Positions 1-5,878 of a DNA stretch of 6,439 nt are shown piece by piece. Source of the DNA: Chloroflexota bacterium (GTDB taxonomy: Bacteria > Chloroflexota > Chloroflexia > JAMDCE01); the NCBI GenBank assembly GCA_023489135.1, contig JAMDCE010000505.1, positions 1 to 6,439 of the forward strand. The letters run 5' to 3'. How positions within the stretch are numbered: the first letter of the stretch is position 1; every line of letters starts with the position of its first letter. Made by a program: the position numbers and the translations under genes. The notes beneath the pieces were generated by a model that saw only the letters and a program-made list of their open reading frames with translations, searched no databases and was not told where the DNA came from.

Positions 1-130
1 GGCCAAGGCGTCCCAGCCCTTTTCCCAACCTTTCGAGTCTGCGCACTCCGGCGAACTCGGGCACAACGAGCAGGATTCCAAACCCAATGAATACCGCGGC
101 GACAGCTCTCGCCAGCACGTCGAACGACAT
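1..130 (-). CDS. N-terminus of an unrecognised membrane-anchored protein (partial)
   Basis: Leftward reading frame that starts at an ATG (130-128) and runs off the left edge without a stop, giving 43 complete codons. A purine-rich Shine-Dalgarno (AAAAGGAGA on the minus strand, about 141-149) lies at workable distance from the ATG and supports this start. Residues 6-24 or so (LARAVAAVFIGFGILLVV) form one hydrophobic segment that should be a membrane span or signal anchor. It is followed by a basic, glycine-rich stretch (RRLERLGKGLGRLG) that would lie on the cytoplasmic side under the positive-inside rule. Too little is present to assign a family, and no function is claimed. It is divergent from the YbjQ-family gene, with a 125-bp shared upstream region. 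The reading frame is well supported by start, ribosome binding site and open frame; identity is unknown. Confidence 0.6.
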   Translation of the reverse strand, partial: MSFDVLARAVAAVFIGFGILLVVPEFAGVRRLERLGKGLGRLG

Positions 131-153
131 TCCCGATACATCTCCTTTTTTGC

Positions 154-159
154 ATTATA
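154..159 (-). promoter_or_regulatory. Possible -10 box for the leftward membrane-protein gene
   Basis: A perfect TATAAT on the minus strand lies 24 bp upstream of the leftward ATG, which would give a very short leader still containing the ribosome binding site. No good -35 is found at 16-18 bp; the nearest TTG-type hexamer (TTGGTA, 186-181) is 21 bp away. If real, this promoter overlaps the -35 area of the rightward promoter, so the two could compete. Weak support. Confidence 0.3.
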
Positions 160-173
160 GCCAGGCGGTCAAG

Positions 174-203
174 TTGCTATTACCAACAATGGATTGATAT
201 AAT
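174..203 (+). promoter_or_regulatory. Sigma-70 promoter of the ybjQ-like / GT-C / mqnA operon
   Basis: The -10 is a perfect TATAAT (198-203) preceded by TGA, which makes an extended -10 (TGNTATAAT). An 18-bp spacer separates it from a partial -35, TTGCTA (174-179, four of six matches to TTGACA). The predicted start of transcription is near 210, leaving a leader of about 46 bases before the ATG at 256. No other comparable promoter was noticed before 2837, so it probably serves all three rightward genes. Confidence 0.65.
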
Positions 204-255
204 GCGCCAAGCAAAGTTACCCTAGAGTCTCCAACACCCTGCAACGGAGGAAGAA

Positions 256-585
256 ATGGCCGGAATTATGGTGACCACAACCTTCACCTTCGATGGCTAC
301 AGGATCGTCAGGAATCTGGGCATCGTCCGCGGGTTAACGGTCCGTTCCCGCAGCATCGCGGGTAGTATCGGCGCCAGCCTCCAGACTCTTGCTGGCGGAA
401 ACATCACTCTCTACACTGAGTTGTGCGAGAAGTCGCGCCAGGAAGCCTTCGAACTGATGCTACGCCACGCTGCGGAAATGGGAGCCAACGCCATCGTCGG
501 AATGCGGTATGACGCTAACGAGATAGCCGCTGGCATCGCCGAAGTTCTGGCCTACGGCACGGCTGTAATAGTGGAACCGGCCTGA
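256..585 (+). CDS. YbjQ/UPF0145 family small protein
   Basis: A 109-residue cytoplasmic protein of the YbjQ (UPF0145) family, often labelled putative heavy-metal-binding; the biochemical role of the family is not established. Family features visible are the N-terminal beta-rich part with [18 protein letters not shown] (about 26-42), a central helix with conserved acidic and basic residues ([16 protein letters not shown]), the hallmark [11 protein letters not shown] (76-86), and a final strand [11 protein letters not shown] (99-108). Length is usual for the family (about 100-115). The start at 256 has GGAGG at 246-250, five bases upstream; a second in-frame ATG at codon 5 (268) is possible but has worse spacing. 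There is no signal peptide or membrane span. It is first in a rightward operon directly behind an extended -10 promoter, and the next gene begins 19 bases after its stop. Family call is secure; function is unknown. Confidence 0.9.
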   Translation: MAGIMVTTTFTFDGYRIVRNLGIVRGLTVRSRSIAGSIGASLQTLAGGNITLYTELCEKSRQEAFELMLRHAAEMGANAIVGMRYDANEIAAGIAEVLAYGTAVIVEPA

Positions 586-604
586 CAAGCCAGCGAGCGG
601 CCCC

Positions 605-1987
605 TTGAGCGCGTTCCAACGTCCCAGCCTTGTCGCGTCACCAACTGCGACCACTCTGGACGAGTTACCCATTTGGCGGCTCAACCGCGGCGAGGTTATC
701 TGTCTCGGGGCAATACTGGCTTTTTCTCTGGCGGTCCGGCTGGTCGGGCTAACGTCGATCGAGCCCAACATCAATCCCGACGAGGCCGATAACGTCTCCG
801 TTGCCTTCCAGATCCTGCAGGGCCACGGTCCCGGCCTCTTCGGCCTCGGCTGGGATGGCAACGCCGCGCTCAATCTCCATATCATCGCTGGCTTCCTGCG
901 CCTCTTCGGCACCGGAATCGTGGGAATGCGTCTCGCCAGCGTGGTGATAAGCACCCTCGCTCTGGTGCCATTCTACCTGCTAGGTCGAGAGAGGCTCTCC
1001 CCGGCGGTAAGTCTGGCGGTCACCCTTCTTCTCTCCACCAGCCTGTGGTACCTCAATTTCTCCAGAAACGCCTGGATCAACGTCTTTGTCGTTTTCTTCA
1101 GCCTTGCGGGGGCCTGGCTCTTTGCCGTGGCATTGCGCCGCCGGAGAAGCTACCTTCTTTTTGCCGCCGCCGGCGTTTTCACGGCTCTGTGCCTCTATGG
1201 CTACTTTGCCGGGCGCGCCTTTCTATTGGCCCTTCTGGTCTTCCTCCCCTTTGCGCTGTGGCTGCACCGCCAGGAATGGAAGCGTATCCTGGTCGGCTAC
1301 GGACTCCTCCTTCTCGTCACCGGGTTCGTCTACGCTCCCCAGATTCCGGCCTTGGTTCAGAACTGGCAGTTCGCTAATCTCCGCAGCTCCAGCGTCTCCG
1401 TTCTCGACCTTAGAGGCGGGTCTGCCACTGATCGGGATCAAATGCTCTGGCACCAATTCACTACTACCGTCCGCGGCTACATCCTGCAGGATGGGAGTGT
1501 CATCACCACCAAGCCGCGGTACAGCCCTCTAGGGCAATCCGTTCTCGATCCGCTAGCCGGGGTTCTGTTTATGGCCGGGTTACTGCTAGGGCTTTTCCAG
1601 TTGAAACGCACCGCCCTGTGGTGGCCGCTTCTCTTCGTGCCGCTTATGACCACCCAAATCCTCTCCACCGACACTCCTGATCCGGCCCGCGCCCTGGGGG
1701 CCCTACCTATGATATACTTATTCGTAGGCCTGGCCCTTGACCGGCTGATGTGGGTGCGATGGAAGAAGAATCGTTTTGTCTATGCCGGTTTTGCCGTAGT
1801 GATCTCGCTCACCATTCTCTACAACGTGGCGCGCTACGTCGACTGGATAGAACTGCCCGCCACGGCCCAGGCCAGACAGCCGGCCGTTGAGACCACCGAA
1901 TATGATCGCTGGCGCGACCTGCAGATGGAGCGAGCGAAAGCCGGGCTCCCTGGATTCACTGTCAGCGAATGGCATCAGATGCGTTAA
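605..1987 (+). CDS. GT-C/GT39-like integral membrane glycosyltransferase
   Basis: A 460-residue multi-spanning protein resembling the ArnT/PMT (GT39, GT83) superfamily. Such enzymes transfer sugars from polyprenyl-phosphate donors on the outer face of the cytoplasmic membrane. A first span (about 31-50) leads into an extracytoplasmic loop with NPDEADN, whose Asp59-Glu60 fits the catalytic DE motif of GT-C enzymes. WYLNFSRNAW (148-157) matches a conserved loop of these proteins. Further hydrophobic segments lie near 105-126, 130-147, 158-177, 183-222, 228-247, 314-334, 338-356, 363-381 and 390-410, giving about ten to twelve spans. The basic C-terminal tail (about 411-460) is polar and short for the family. 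The start is TTG at 605; upstream in frame is only a stop at 569 with no better start, and the Shine-Dalgarno is poor, so translation is probably coupled to the gene ending at 585. Substrate is not predictable. Next comes mqnA. Confidence 0.85.
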   Translation: MSAFQRPSLVASPTATTLDELPIWRLNRGEVICLGAILAFSLAVRLVGLTSIEPNINPDEADNVSVAFQILQGHGPGLFGLGWDGNAALNLHIIAGFLRLFGTGIVGMRLASVVISTLALVPFYLLGRERLSPAVSLAVTLLLSTSLWYLNFSRNAWINVFVVFFSLAGAWLFAVALRRRRSYLLFAAAGVFTALCLYGYFAGRAFLLALLVFLPFALWLHRQEWKRILVGYGLLLLVTGFVYAPQIPALVQNWQFANLRSSSVSVLDLRGGSATDRDQMLWHQFTTTVRGYILQDGSVITTKPRYSPLGQSVLDPLAGVLFMAGLLLGLFQLKRTALWWPLLFVPLMTTQILSTDTPDPARALGALPMIYLFVGLALDRLMWVRWKKNRFVYAGFAVVISLTILYNVARYVDWIELPATAQARQPAVETTEYDRWRDLQMERAKAGLPGFTVSEWHQMR

Positions 1988-2001
1988 CCGATTGAGATTT
2001 T

Positions 2002-2006
2002 GGAGG
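2002..2006 (+). promoter_or_regulatory. Shine-Dalgarno of mqnA pointing to an ACG codon
   Basis: GGAGG lies 15 bases after the stop of the membrane glycosyltransferase and is the only strong ribosome binding site near the mqnA N-terminus. Six bases downstream in the mqnA frame is ACG (2013-2015), exactly where alignment by eye with MqnA proteins wants the initiator. The in-frame TTG at 1992 lies upstream of this site and has no Shine-Dalgarno of its own. Confidence 0.7.
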
Positions 2007-2012
2007 TGCACC

Positions 2013-2837
2013 ACGCTCCGTCTTGGCGAAGTCTCTTATATCAACGTCCTCCCCGTGTACTATCCCTTCGAAGCCGGGTGGATTCACCTTCCGGTTGAGC
2101 TCGTCCGGGGGACCCCCGCTCAGCTTAACGAATGGCTTGAGAACGAAGAAATAGATTTGGGCTCCGTTTCGTCCATCGCTTACGCCCGCAACCACCAGTC
2201 GCTCATGCTTCTTCCTGACCTGTCCATCGCTTGCGAAGGCAGCGTGGGAAGCGTCCTACTCTTCAGCAAGGAGCGAATTGACCTTCTCGATGGGAAAAGG
2301 ATAGCTCTAACCAAATCCTCGGCCACGGCAGCGGCCCTGCTGAAAGTACTTTGCCAGCACTACTATGCCATCAAAGTCGAGTTCATCGAGATGGCGCCAG
2401 ACCTATCCTCGATGTTGGAGGCGGCGGATGCCTGCCTTCTTATCGGAGATGACGCTCTTCGCGCGGCGAAGAGGGCGGAGGGGCTTGTGGTAGAAGATTT
2501 GGGAAAGGCCTGGTGGATTCTCACAGGATTGCCCATGGTCTTTGGGGTCTGGGCCGTTCGACGGGAAACAGCGAATCGCTCTTCCGGCGAGTTGCAAGAA
2601 TTGGTCAAAGCCTTTCGCGAGGCCAAGCGGCTGGGGAAAGAGAATTTGAGCACCATAATCGACGTAGCGGCGAGTCGGACGGGGCTCACCGTGGAAGAAC
2701 TCCAAGCCTATTACCCACTCCAAAAGTATGAGCTTGGACCTAGCTACCAGCGGGGACTCCTCTCCTTCTACAATTACTGCAGCCGGATGAGATTGGCTCC
2801 CAGGATCGAGAAGTTGGACTTCTTTTCTCCATCATAA
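2013..2837 (+). CDS. mqnA: Chorismate dehydratase MqnA (futalosine menaquinone pathway)
   Basis: Converts chorismate to 3-[(1-carboxyvinyl)oxy]benzoate, the first step of the futalosine route to menaquinone, in the cytoplasm. It has the periplasmic-binding-protein-like MqnA/MqnD fold. Numbering from 2013 gives 274 residues, the usual length. Motifs seen: LRLGEVSYINVLP (2-14, with the conserved Asn11 of the family), GTPAQLN (33-39), DLGSVSSIAYARN (48-60), SVLLFSK (80-86), LDGKRIALTKSSAT (92-105), CLLIGDDAL (141-149) and DLGKAWWILTGLPMVFGVW (162-180). These are typical of MqnA rather than MqnD. The start is uncertain. The Shine-Dalgarno at 2002-2006 and the family N-terminus both indicate the ACG at 2013, a rare or mutated start. 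Alternatives are TTG 1992 (eight residues added, no ribosome binding site) and ATG 1887 (overlaps the previous gene by 101 bases). No other mqn gene is in the window. The gene is last in the rightward operon. Confidence 0.9.
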   Translation, partial: TLRLGEVSYINVLPVYYPFEAGWIHLPVELVRGTPAQLNEWLENEEIDLGSVSSIAYARNHQSLMLLPDLSIACEGSVGSVLLFSKERIDLLDGKRIALTKSSATAAALLKVLCQHYYAIKVEFIEMAPDLSSMLEAADACLLIGDDALRAAKRAEGLVVEDLGKAWWILTGLPMVFGVWAVRRETANRSSGELQELVKAFREAKRLGKENLSTIIDVAASRTGLTVEELQAYYPLQKYELGPSYQRGLLSFYNYCSRMRLAPRIEKLDFFSPS

Positions 2838-2862
2838 AGGGCTCGTTACCGATGCCCTCTTT
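2838..2862 (+). terminator. Hairpin after mqnA, probable intrinsic terminator
   Basis: Immediately after the mqnA stop, AGGGC-TCG (2838-2845) pairs with CGA-GCCCT (2850-2852 and 2854-2858). This leaves a TTAC tetraloop and one bulged T at 2853. CTTTATCCTT follows, a poor T-tract. The reverse strand has a similarly weak tail, so it might serve both converging transcripts. No better terminator was found between 2838 and 3001 for the leftward glycosyltransferase pair. Confidence 0.5.
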
Positions 2863-3001
2863 ATCCTTCGCCGATGCCGTACAGGAACAGCACGCCTGTA
2901 AGGGCGAACCACCCGCCAGGCTTTGGCTCTGAGGACCAAAAGTTTGATGAAGGGCGACGTTGGGACCGAATCTTCTGCTAATTACGGCGGGCGCTTCGCC
3001 T

Positions 3002-4123
3002 CTACGTCTTAGACTGACCGAGCATCTTTCGGTAAACGCTGTAATACTCCTGGGCCACTTTGGCCTGCGTATAGCGAGCCAGAACACGGTCCCGGCCCTT
3101 CGCGCTCAGCTCTCGGCGAAGTTGGGCATCGCTCATGAGTCGCTGGAGATGCGTCCGCAGGACGTCGACGTTTCCCTCGGGAAACACGAGGCCGTCCCCA
3201 CCAATGACGTTGGGAATCTCCCCCGAGTCGGAGCCCACTACGGGGACTCCACAGGCCATGGCCTCGATCAAAACCCGCCCAAATTGCTCCTTCCAGTTAG
3301 GCCTGGTTAAAGAAGGCAAAACCAGTACGTTCATCGAGCTGAGAAACTGAGGAACTTCACAGGAAGGAACAGACGATTTGAATTCAACCCTGTCCTCGAT
3401 CCCGAGCTCCTTCGCCAGAACCTTCAGCTCCGAATGCTGTTCCCCGCTTCCCACCAGTACAAGCCTGAATGCACCTTCGAGGCCAGCCGCGGCCCGCACC
3501 AGCAGGCTCACCCCTTTCTGTTCCACGATCCGGCCAACGTAGCCGATCACGAAGCTGTCACGAGATCCGTTCGAGGGATCGCCCTTGGGCCGATAAAGAT
3601 CCGGGTCGACGCCGAATTGCGGAATCACGGAAATAGGTTTCGAGAAGCCCTTCTCACGGAGAATATCCGCGGCGGCGCGGTTACCCGCGACCGCATGCCT
3701 CGCGCTGGCAAAGTTGTAGCGCTCGATCATATTGAAGGGGAAGGGAAACCGCCGATTGATATTGGCCCAGGTGTAGAACAGGCATCTTGCTCCAGACAGT
3801 CTACCCAAGAACATGGCCTGAGCCGTGGCGACGTTGTAGGCTTCTTCGTCAATATGGAAGATATCCGGCTTGATTCGCCAAACGTGGCTGGAGAGGTTGG
3901 GATAGAAATGGATGTGGTATCGCCCGTTCAGGGCCATCTTCTCAACGATCAGTCTGTACCCCTTTAGATACTCTCTCTCCAGCGGGATTACGCCCACCCG
4001 AGTCTCTCGCCAGAAAGGTGGTACAATGACCGTCAGCTCCACGTCGGGGAATTTGGCCAACTCCTCGAGCTTCTTCTGGTAGGCCCCCAGGATAGGCGCC
4101 TTGGAAAGCATCAGTACCTTCAT
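3002..4123 (-). CDS. GT4 family (GT-B fold) glycosyltransferase, second of a coupled pair
   Basis: A 373-residue cytoplasmic or peripheral-membrane retaining glycosyltransferase that should use a nucleotide-activated sugar. The N-terminal acceptor domain begins MKVLMLSKAPILGAYQ and carries KPDIFHIDEEAYN (85-97) and FYTWANINRRFPFPF (116-130), features shared by a recognisable GT4 subgroup. The C-terminal donor domain opens with IGYVGRIVEQKG (193-204), then LVLVGSGEQ (221-229), and holds the EX7E motif Glu279...Glu287 within KEQFGRVLIEAMACGVPVV; GEIPNVIGGDGLVFPEGN (301-318) closes the nucleotide pocket. Length is normal. The ATG at 4123 overlaps the TGA of the upstream glycosyltransferase (ATGA), and its own Shine-Dalgarno is weak, so translation is probably coupled. 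The two enzymes share the fold but differ clearly in sequence, which fits successive additions to one glycan rather than a recent duplication. Donor, acceptor and product cannot be told from sequence. Confidence 0.92.
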   Translation of the reverse strand: MKVLMLSKAPILGAYQKKLEELAKFPDVELTVIVPPFWRETRVGVIPLEREYLKGYRLIVEKMALNGRYHIHFYPNLSSHVWRIKPDIFHIDEEAYNVATAQAMFLGRLSGARCLFYTWANINRRFPFPFNMIERYNFASARHAVAGNRAAADILREKGFSKPISVIPQFGVDPDLYRPKGDPSNGSRDSFVIGYVGRIVEQKGVSLLVRAAAGLEGAFRLVLVGSGEQHSELKVLAKELGIEDRVEFKSSVPSCEVPQFLSSMNVLVLPSLTRPNWKEQFGRVLIEAMACGVPVVGSDSGEIPNVIGGDGLVFPEGNVDVLRTHLQRLMSDAQLRRELSAKGRDRVLARYTQAKVAQEYYSVYRKMLGQSKT

Positions 4124-5280
4124 CGTCTGCCGCTCACGGCTGAGCGATACACCTCCAAGGTCTCTTCGGCCGTGCGTCGCCAGGAGAACTTGCGGCTTTG
4201 AATCAATCCCTTCTCCCGCAAGCTGCCCCGCATTGTTCGGTCGTTGACGACATCAACCATGGCCCCTGCCAGGCCATCCACATCGTAAGGGTTCACGACG
4301 ATTGCCGCGTCATCCACCACCTCCATCAGAGAGGCGGCGCTCGATGAGATTACCGGAGTTCCGCACGCCATAGCCTCCAACGGCGTCAATCCAAAACCCT
4401 CATAGATCGAGGGAAAAACGAGGGCTGTGGCCGCGTTGTACAACAGGAGCTTCTCTTCCTCCGGCACCAATCCTAGAAACACAACCTCTCGCTGCAGGTG
4501 ATTCTCCCCCGCTACCGCCTGCAAATCCGGAAACATGGTCGATGGTTTGGACTCCAGCCTTCCGGCAATGGCGAGTTGACAGTGTGACCGAAAACTGGGA
4601 CGGGCGCAGGCAAAAGCCTGAATAAGTCTGGGGACATTCTTCCGGACATCTAAGCCACCGACATAGAAAATGAATTCTCCATTCAGGCCGTATTTGGACC
4701 GCACCTGCCGAAGCACCTCACTGTCCTCGACCGGCCGGTAGAAATCGTCGACCGCCAAGTATATAACGCGTATCTTATCCGGATGGATGCGCAATCGCAA
4801 CCCAATGTCTCTCTTGGAACACTCAGAGTCGGTTATGATGGCATCGGCTCGGCGAGCGGCAATACTGACCAGTTTCGTATAGAGCCGGACAAGCGTAGAG
4901 CCACCATACTCCGGCAGCACGAGGGGAATCAAATCGTGGATGGTCATGACGAGTTTCCCCGAGAAAACCACCGGGCCGGCAAAATACGGGGTGTGGAGCA
5001 GATCGATCCCGGCTTTGCGGATGGCCGCTGGAAGAGCCAACTGCTCCCACACAAGCTTGTCGACGTTTTCTGTCACCGCGGGTAAGCGACGAGAAGGGAC
5101 ATAGTATCGTGCCCTAGAGCCTTCACCGAGGCCGTCTAAGCCTCGCGGAGGCTGGGTGCATAGCAGCACGTACTCATTCTCGGTGTCGAACGAGACAAGC
5201 TGCCTCCAGAGGTGATGAGTGTATTGGCCACTGCCGGTCATCGGCTGTTGCAGGAAGAGGCCGTTTAATCCCAAACGCAT
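4120..5280 (-). CDS. GT4 family (GT-B fold) glycosyltransferase, first of a coupled pair
   Basis: A retaining glycosyltransferase of 386 residues from the ATG at 5280. An in-frame GTG two codons earlier (5286) is less likely: the Shine-Dalgarno AAAGG (5294-5290) is nine bases from the ATG but only three from the GTG. The numbers below count from that GTG. The N-terminus (LGLNGLFLQQPMTGSGQYT) is the glycine-rich acceptor-domain start common in mannosyltransferase-like GT4 proteins. MTIHDLIP (114-121) and AIITDSECSKRD (149-160) follow. The donor domain has FIFYVGGLDVRKNVPRLIQAF (205-225) and the EX7E pair Glu296...Glu304 in PSIYEGFGLTPLEAMACGTPVISS. There is no signal peptide or membrane span. 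It leads the leftward pair, served by the predicted promoter near 5446-5473 with a leader of about 160 bases. A mannosyl or related hexosyl transfer is plausible by family resemblance only. Confidence 0.92.
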   Translation of the reverse strand: MRLGLNGLFLQQPMTGSGQYTHHLWRQLVSFDTENEYVLLCTQPPRGLDGLGEGSRARYYVPSRRLPAVTENVDKLVWEQLALPAAIRKAGIDLLHTPYFAGPVVFSGKLVMTIHDLIPLVLPEYGGSTLVRLYTKLVSIAARRADAIITDSECSKRDIGLRLRIHPDKIRVIYLAVDDFYRPVEDSEVLRQVRSKYGLNGEFIFYVGGLDVRKNVPRLIQAFACARPSFRSHCQLAIAGRLESKPSTMFPDLQAVAGENHLQREVVFLGLVPEEEKLLLYNAATALVFPSIYEGFGLTPLEAMACGTPVISSSAASLMEVVDDAAIVVNPYDVDGLAGAMVDVVNDRTMRGSLREKGLIQSRKFSWRRTAEETLEVYRSAVSGRR

Positions 5281-5354
5281 CAGCACCTACCTTTACACTC
5301 GGAGGATCTCACTGAAGCGATCTTGAAGCAGTTACCTGGCTGATCCTTAACCCC

Positions 5355-5370
5355 GATACCTCCTGGTATT
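5355..5370. repeat. Short inverted repeat in the glycosyltransferase leader
   Basis: ATACC (5356-5360) and GGTAT (5365-5369) flank TCCT, with a possible G-T pair outside. It lies in the leftward leader and 26 bp upstream of the thioredoxin -35. It could be a small operator or RNA hairpin, but five base pairs can occur by chance. Confidence 0.25.
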
Positions 5371-5395
5371 CGAGCGATTAGGCCCCGCTGTTGCC

Positions 5396-5424
5396 TTGAC
5401 ATCACCAGCGGCCGATCATATAAT
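5396..5424 (+). promoter_or_regulatory. Perfect-consensus sigma-70 promoter of thioredoxin
   Basis: TTGACA (5396-5401), a 17-bp spacer and TATAAT (5419-5424) match the sigma-70 consensus at all twelve core positions with optimal spacing. Transcription should start near 5431, leaving a leader of about 64 bases before the thioredoxin ATG at 5495. It predicts strong, largely constitutive expression unless repressed or blocked by the opposing promoter. Confidence 0.85.
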
Positions 5425-5445
5425 TTGTTGACGCGTCCCTCTAGT

Positions 5446-5473
5446 ATTATGTGAACCTATTGTGTTACGTCAA
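5446..5473 (-). promoter_or_regulatory. Predicted leftward promoter of the glycosyltransferase pair
   Basis: On the minus strand TTGACG (5473-5468, five of six) is 16 bp from CATAAT (5451-5446, five of six). Transcription would begin near 5439 and run left across the thioredoxin promoter, giving a leader of about 160 bases. This is the best leftward promoter noticed between 5281 and 5495. Confidence 0.5.
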
Positions 5474-5494
5474 GTTAACAGGAGGAACAAATCA

Positions 5495-5818
5495 ATGGCC
5501 GAACCTATAGCGGTAAGCGACAAGGCCTTCGAAGAAGAAGTAGAAAAGGCCGATAAGCCGGTACTCGTAGATTTCTGGGCCGAATGGTGCACCCCCTGCC
5601 GGATGGTGGCCCCTGTAGTGGAAGAGATTGCCACCGAGAAAGGCGACAGCCTCAAGGTCGCCAAGGTGAACGTCGATGAGAACCCGATGATAGCCAATAA
5701 GTTCGGGATTTCCAGCATCCCGACTCTGATATTGTTCAAGGATGGAAAGCCAGTCGAGAGACTGGTGGGCTTCATGCCAAAAGGAAAACTAGTGGGCAAA
5801 CTGGACCCCCATCTTTAG
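5495..5818 (+). CDS. trxA: Thioredoxin
   Basis: A 107-residue cytoplasmic disulfide reductant, recycled by thioredoxin reductase (not in the window). It has the complete thioredoxin fold and the usual length. [20 protein letters not shown] (21-40) carries the redox cysteines Cys32 and Cys35 and the buried Asp26. KVNVDENP (57-64) and the cis-proline loop GISSIPTL (71-78, Pro76) follow, then [14 protein letters not shown] (80-93). The active site reads WCTPC in place of the common WCGPC; this variant is known and should still be active, perhaps with a shifted redox potential. The ATG at 5495 is chosen because AGGAGG (5480-5485) lies nine bases upstream; an in-frame GTG at 5462 would place that site inside the coding region. 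It is a single-gene unit with a perfect-consensus promoter and a strong hairpin 24 bases after the stop. Confidence 0.95.
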   Translation: MAEPIAVSDKAFEEEVEKADKPVLVDFWAEWCTPCRMVAPVVEEIATEKGDSLKVAKVNVDENPMIANKFGISSIPTLILFKDGKPVERLVGFMPKGKLVGKLDPHL

Positions 5819-5842
5819 GTTCCCGAGATAAGTGCCCTTTTC

Positions 5843-5878
5843 ACACTTCAGCCCCTACCCGCGTAGGGGCTGAAGTGT
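5843..5878 (+). terminator. Perfect 16-bp inverted repeat after thioredoxin
   Basis: Arm 5843-5858 is fully complementary to arm 5863-5878 around a CCGC loop, a very stable hairpin starting 24 bases after the thioredoxin stop. Its place suggests transcript termination or mRNA 3'-end protection. Neither strand has a T-tract after the stem (CTCAGC rightward, GAAAAGG leftward), so it is not a textbook intrinsic terminator. A REP-like dispersed palindrome is an alternative. Confidence 0.6.

Noticed and set aside
460..954. Leftward 164-residue open frame over the end of the YbjQ-like gene and the start of the membrane glycosyltransferase
   Set aside because: It crosses two well-supported genes on the opposite strand and its arginine/proline-rich translation looks non-coding.
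1887..2012. Longer mqnA starting at ATG 1887 (316 residues)
   Set aside because: The added 42 residues overlap the C-terminal coding part of the membrane glycosyltransferase in another frame, have no ribosome binding site and do not resemble MqnA.
2865..3001. Possible repeat or gene remnant between the converging operons
   Set aside because: GGGCGAACC and GGGCGAC-like words and a TTTGG/CCAAA mini-stem are present but too short and irregular to name an element.
3434..3967. Rightward 177-residue open frame inside the leftward glycosyltransferase
   Set aside because: Antisense shadow of a clear GT4 gene, with no recognisable domain and no Shine-Dalgarno.
5428..5450. Second rightward thioredoxin promoter (TTGACG and TATTAT)
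   Set aside because: The spacer would be only 11 bp, far below the 16-18 bp needed.
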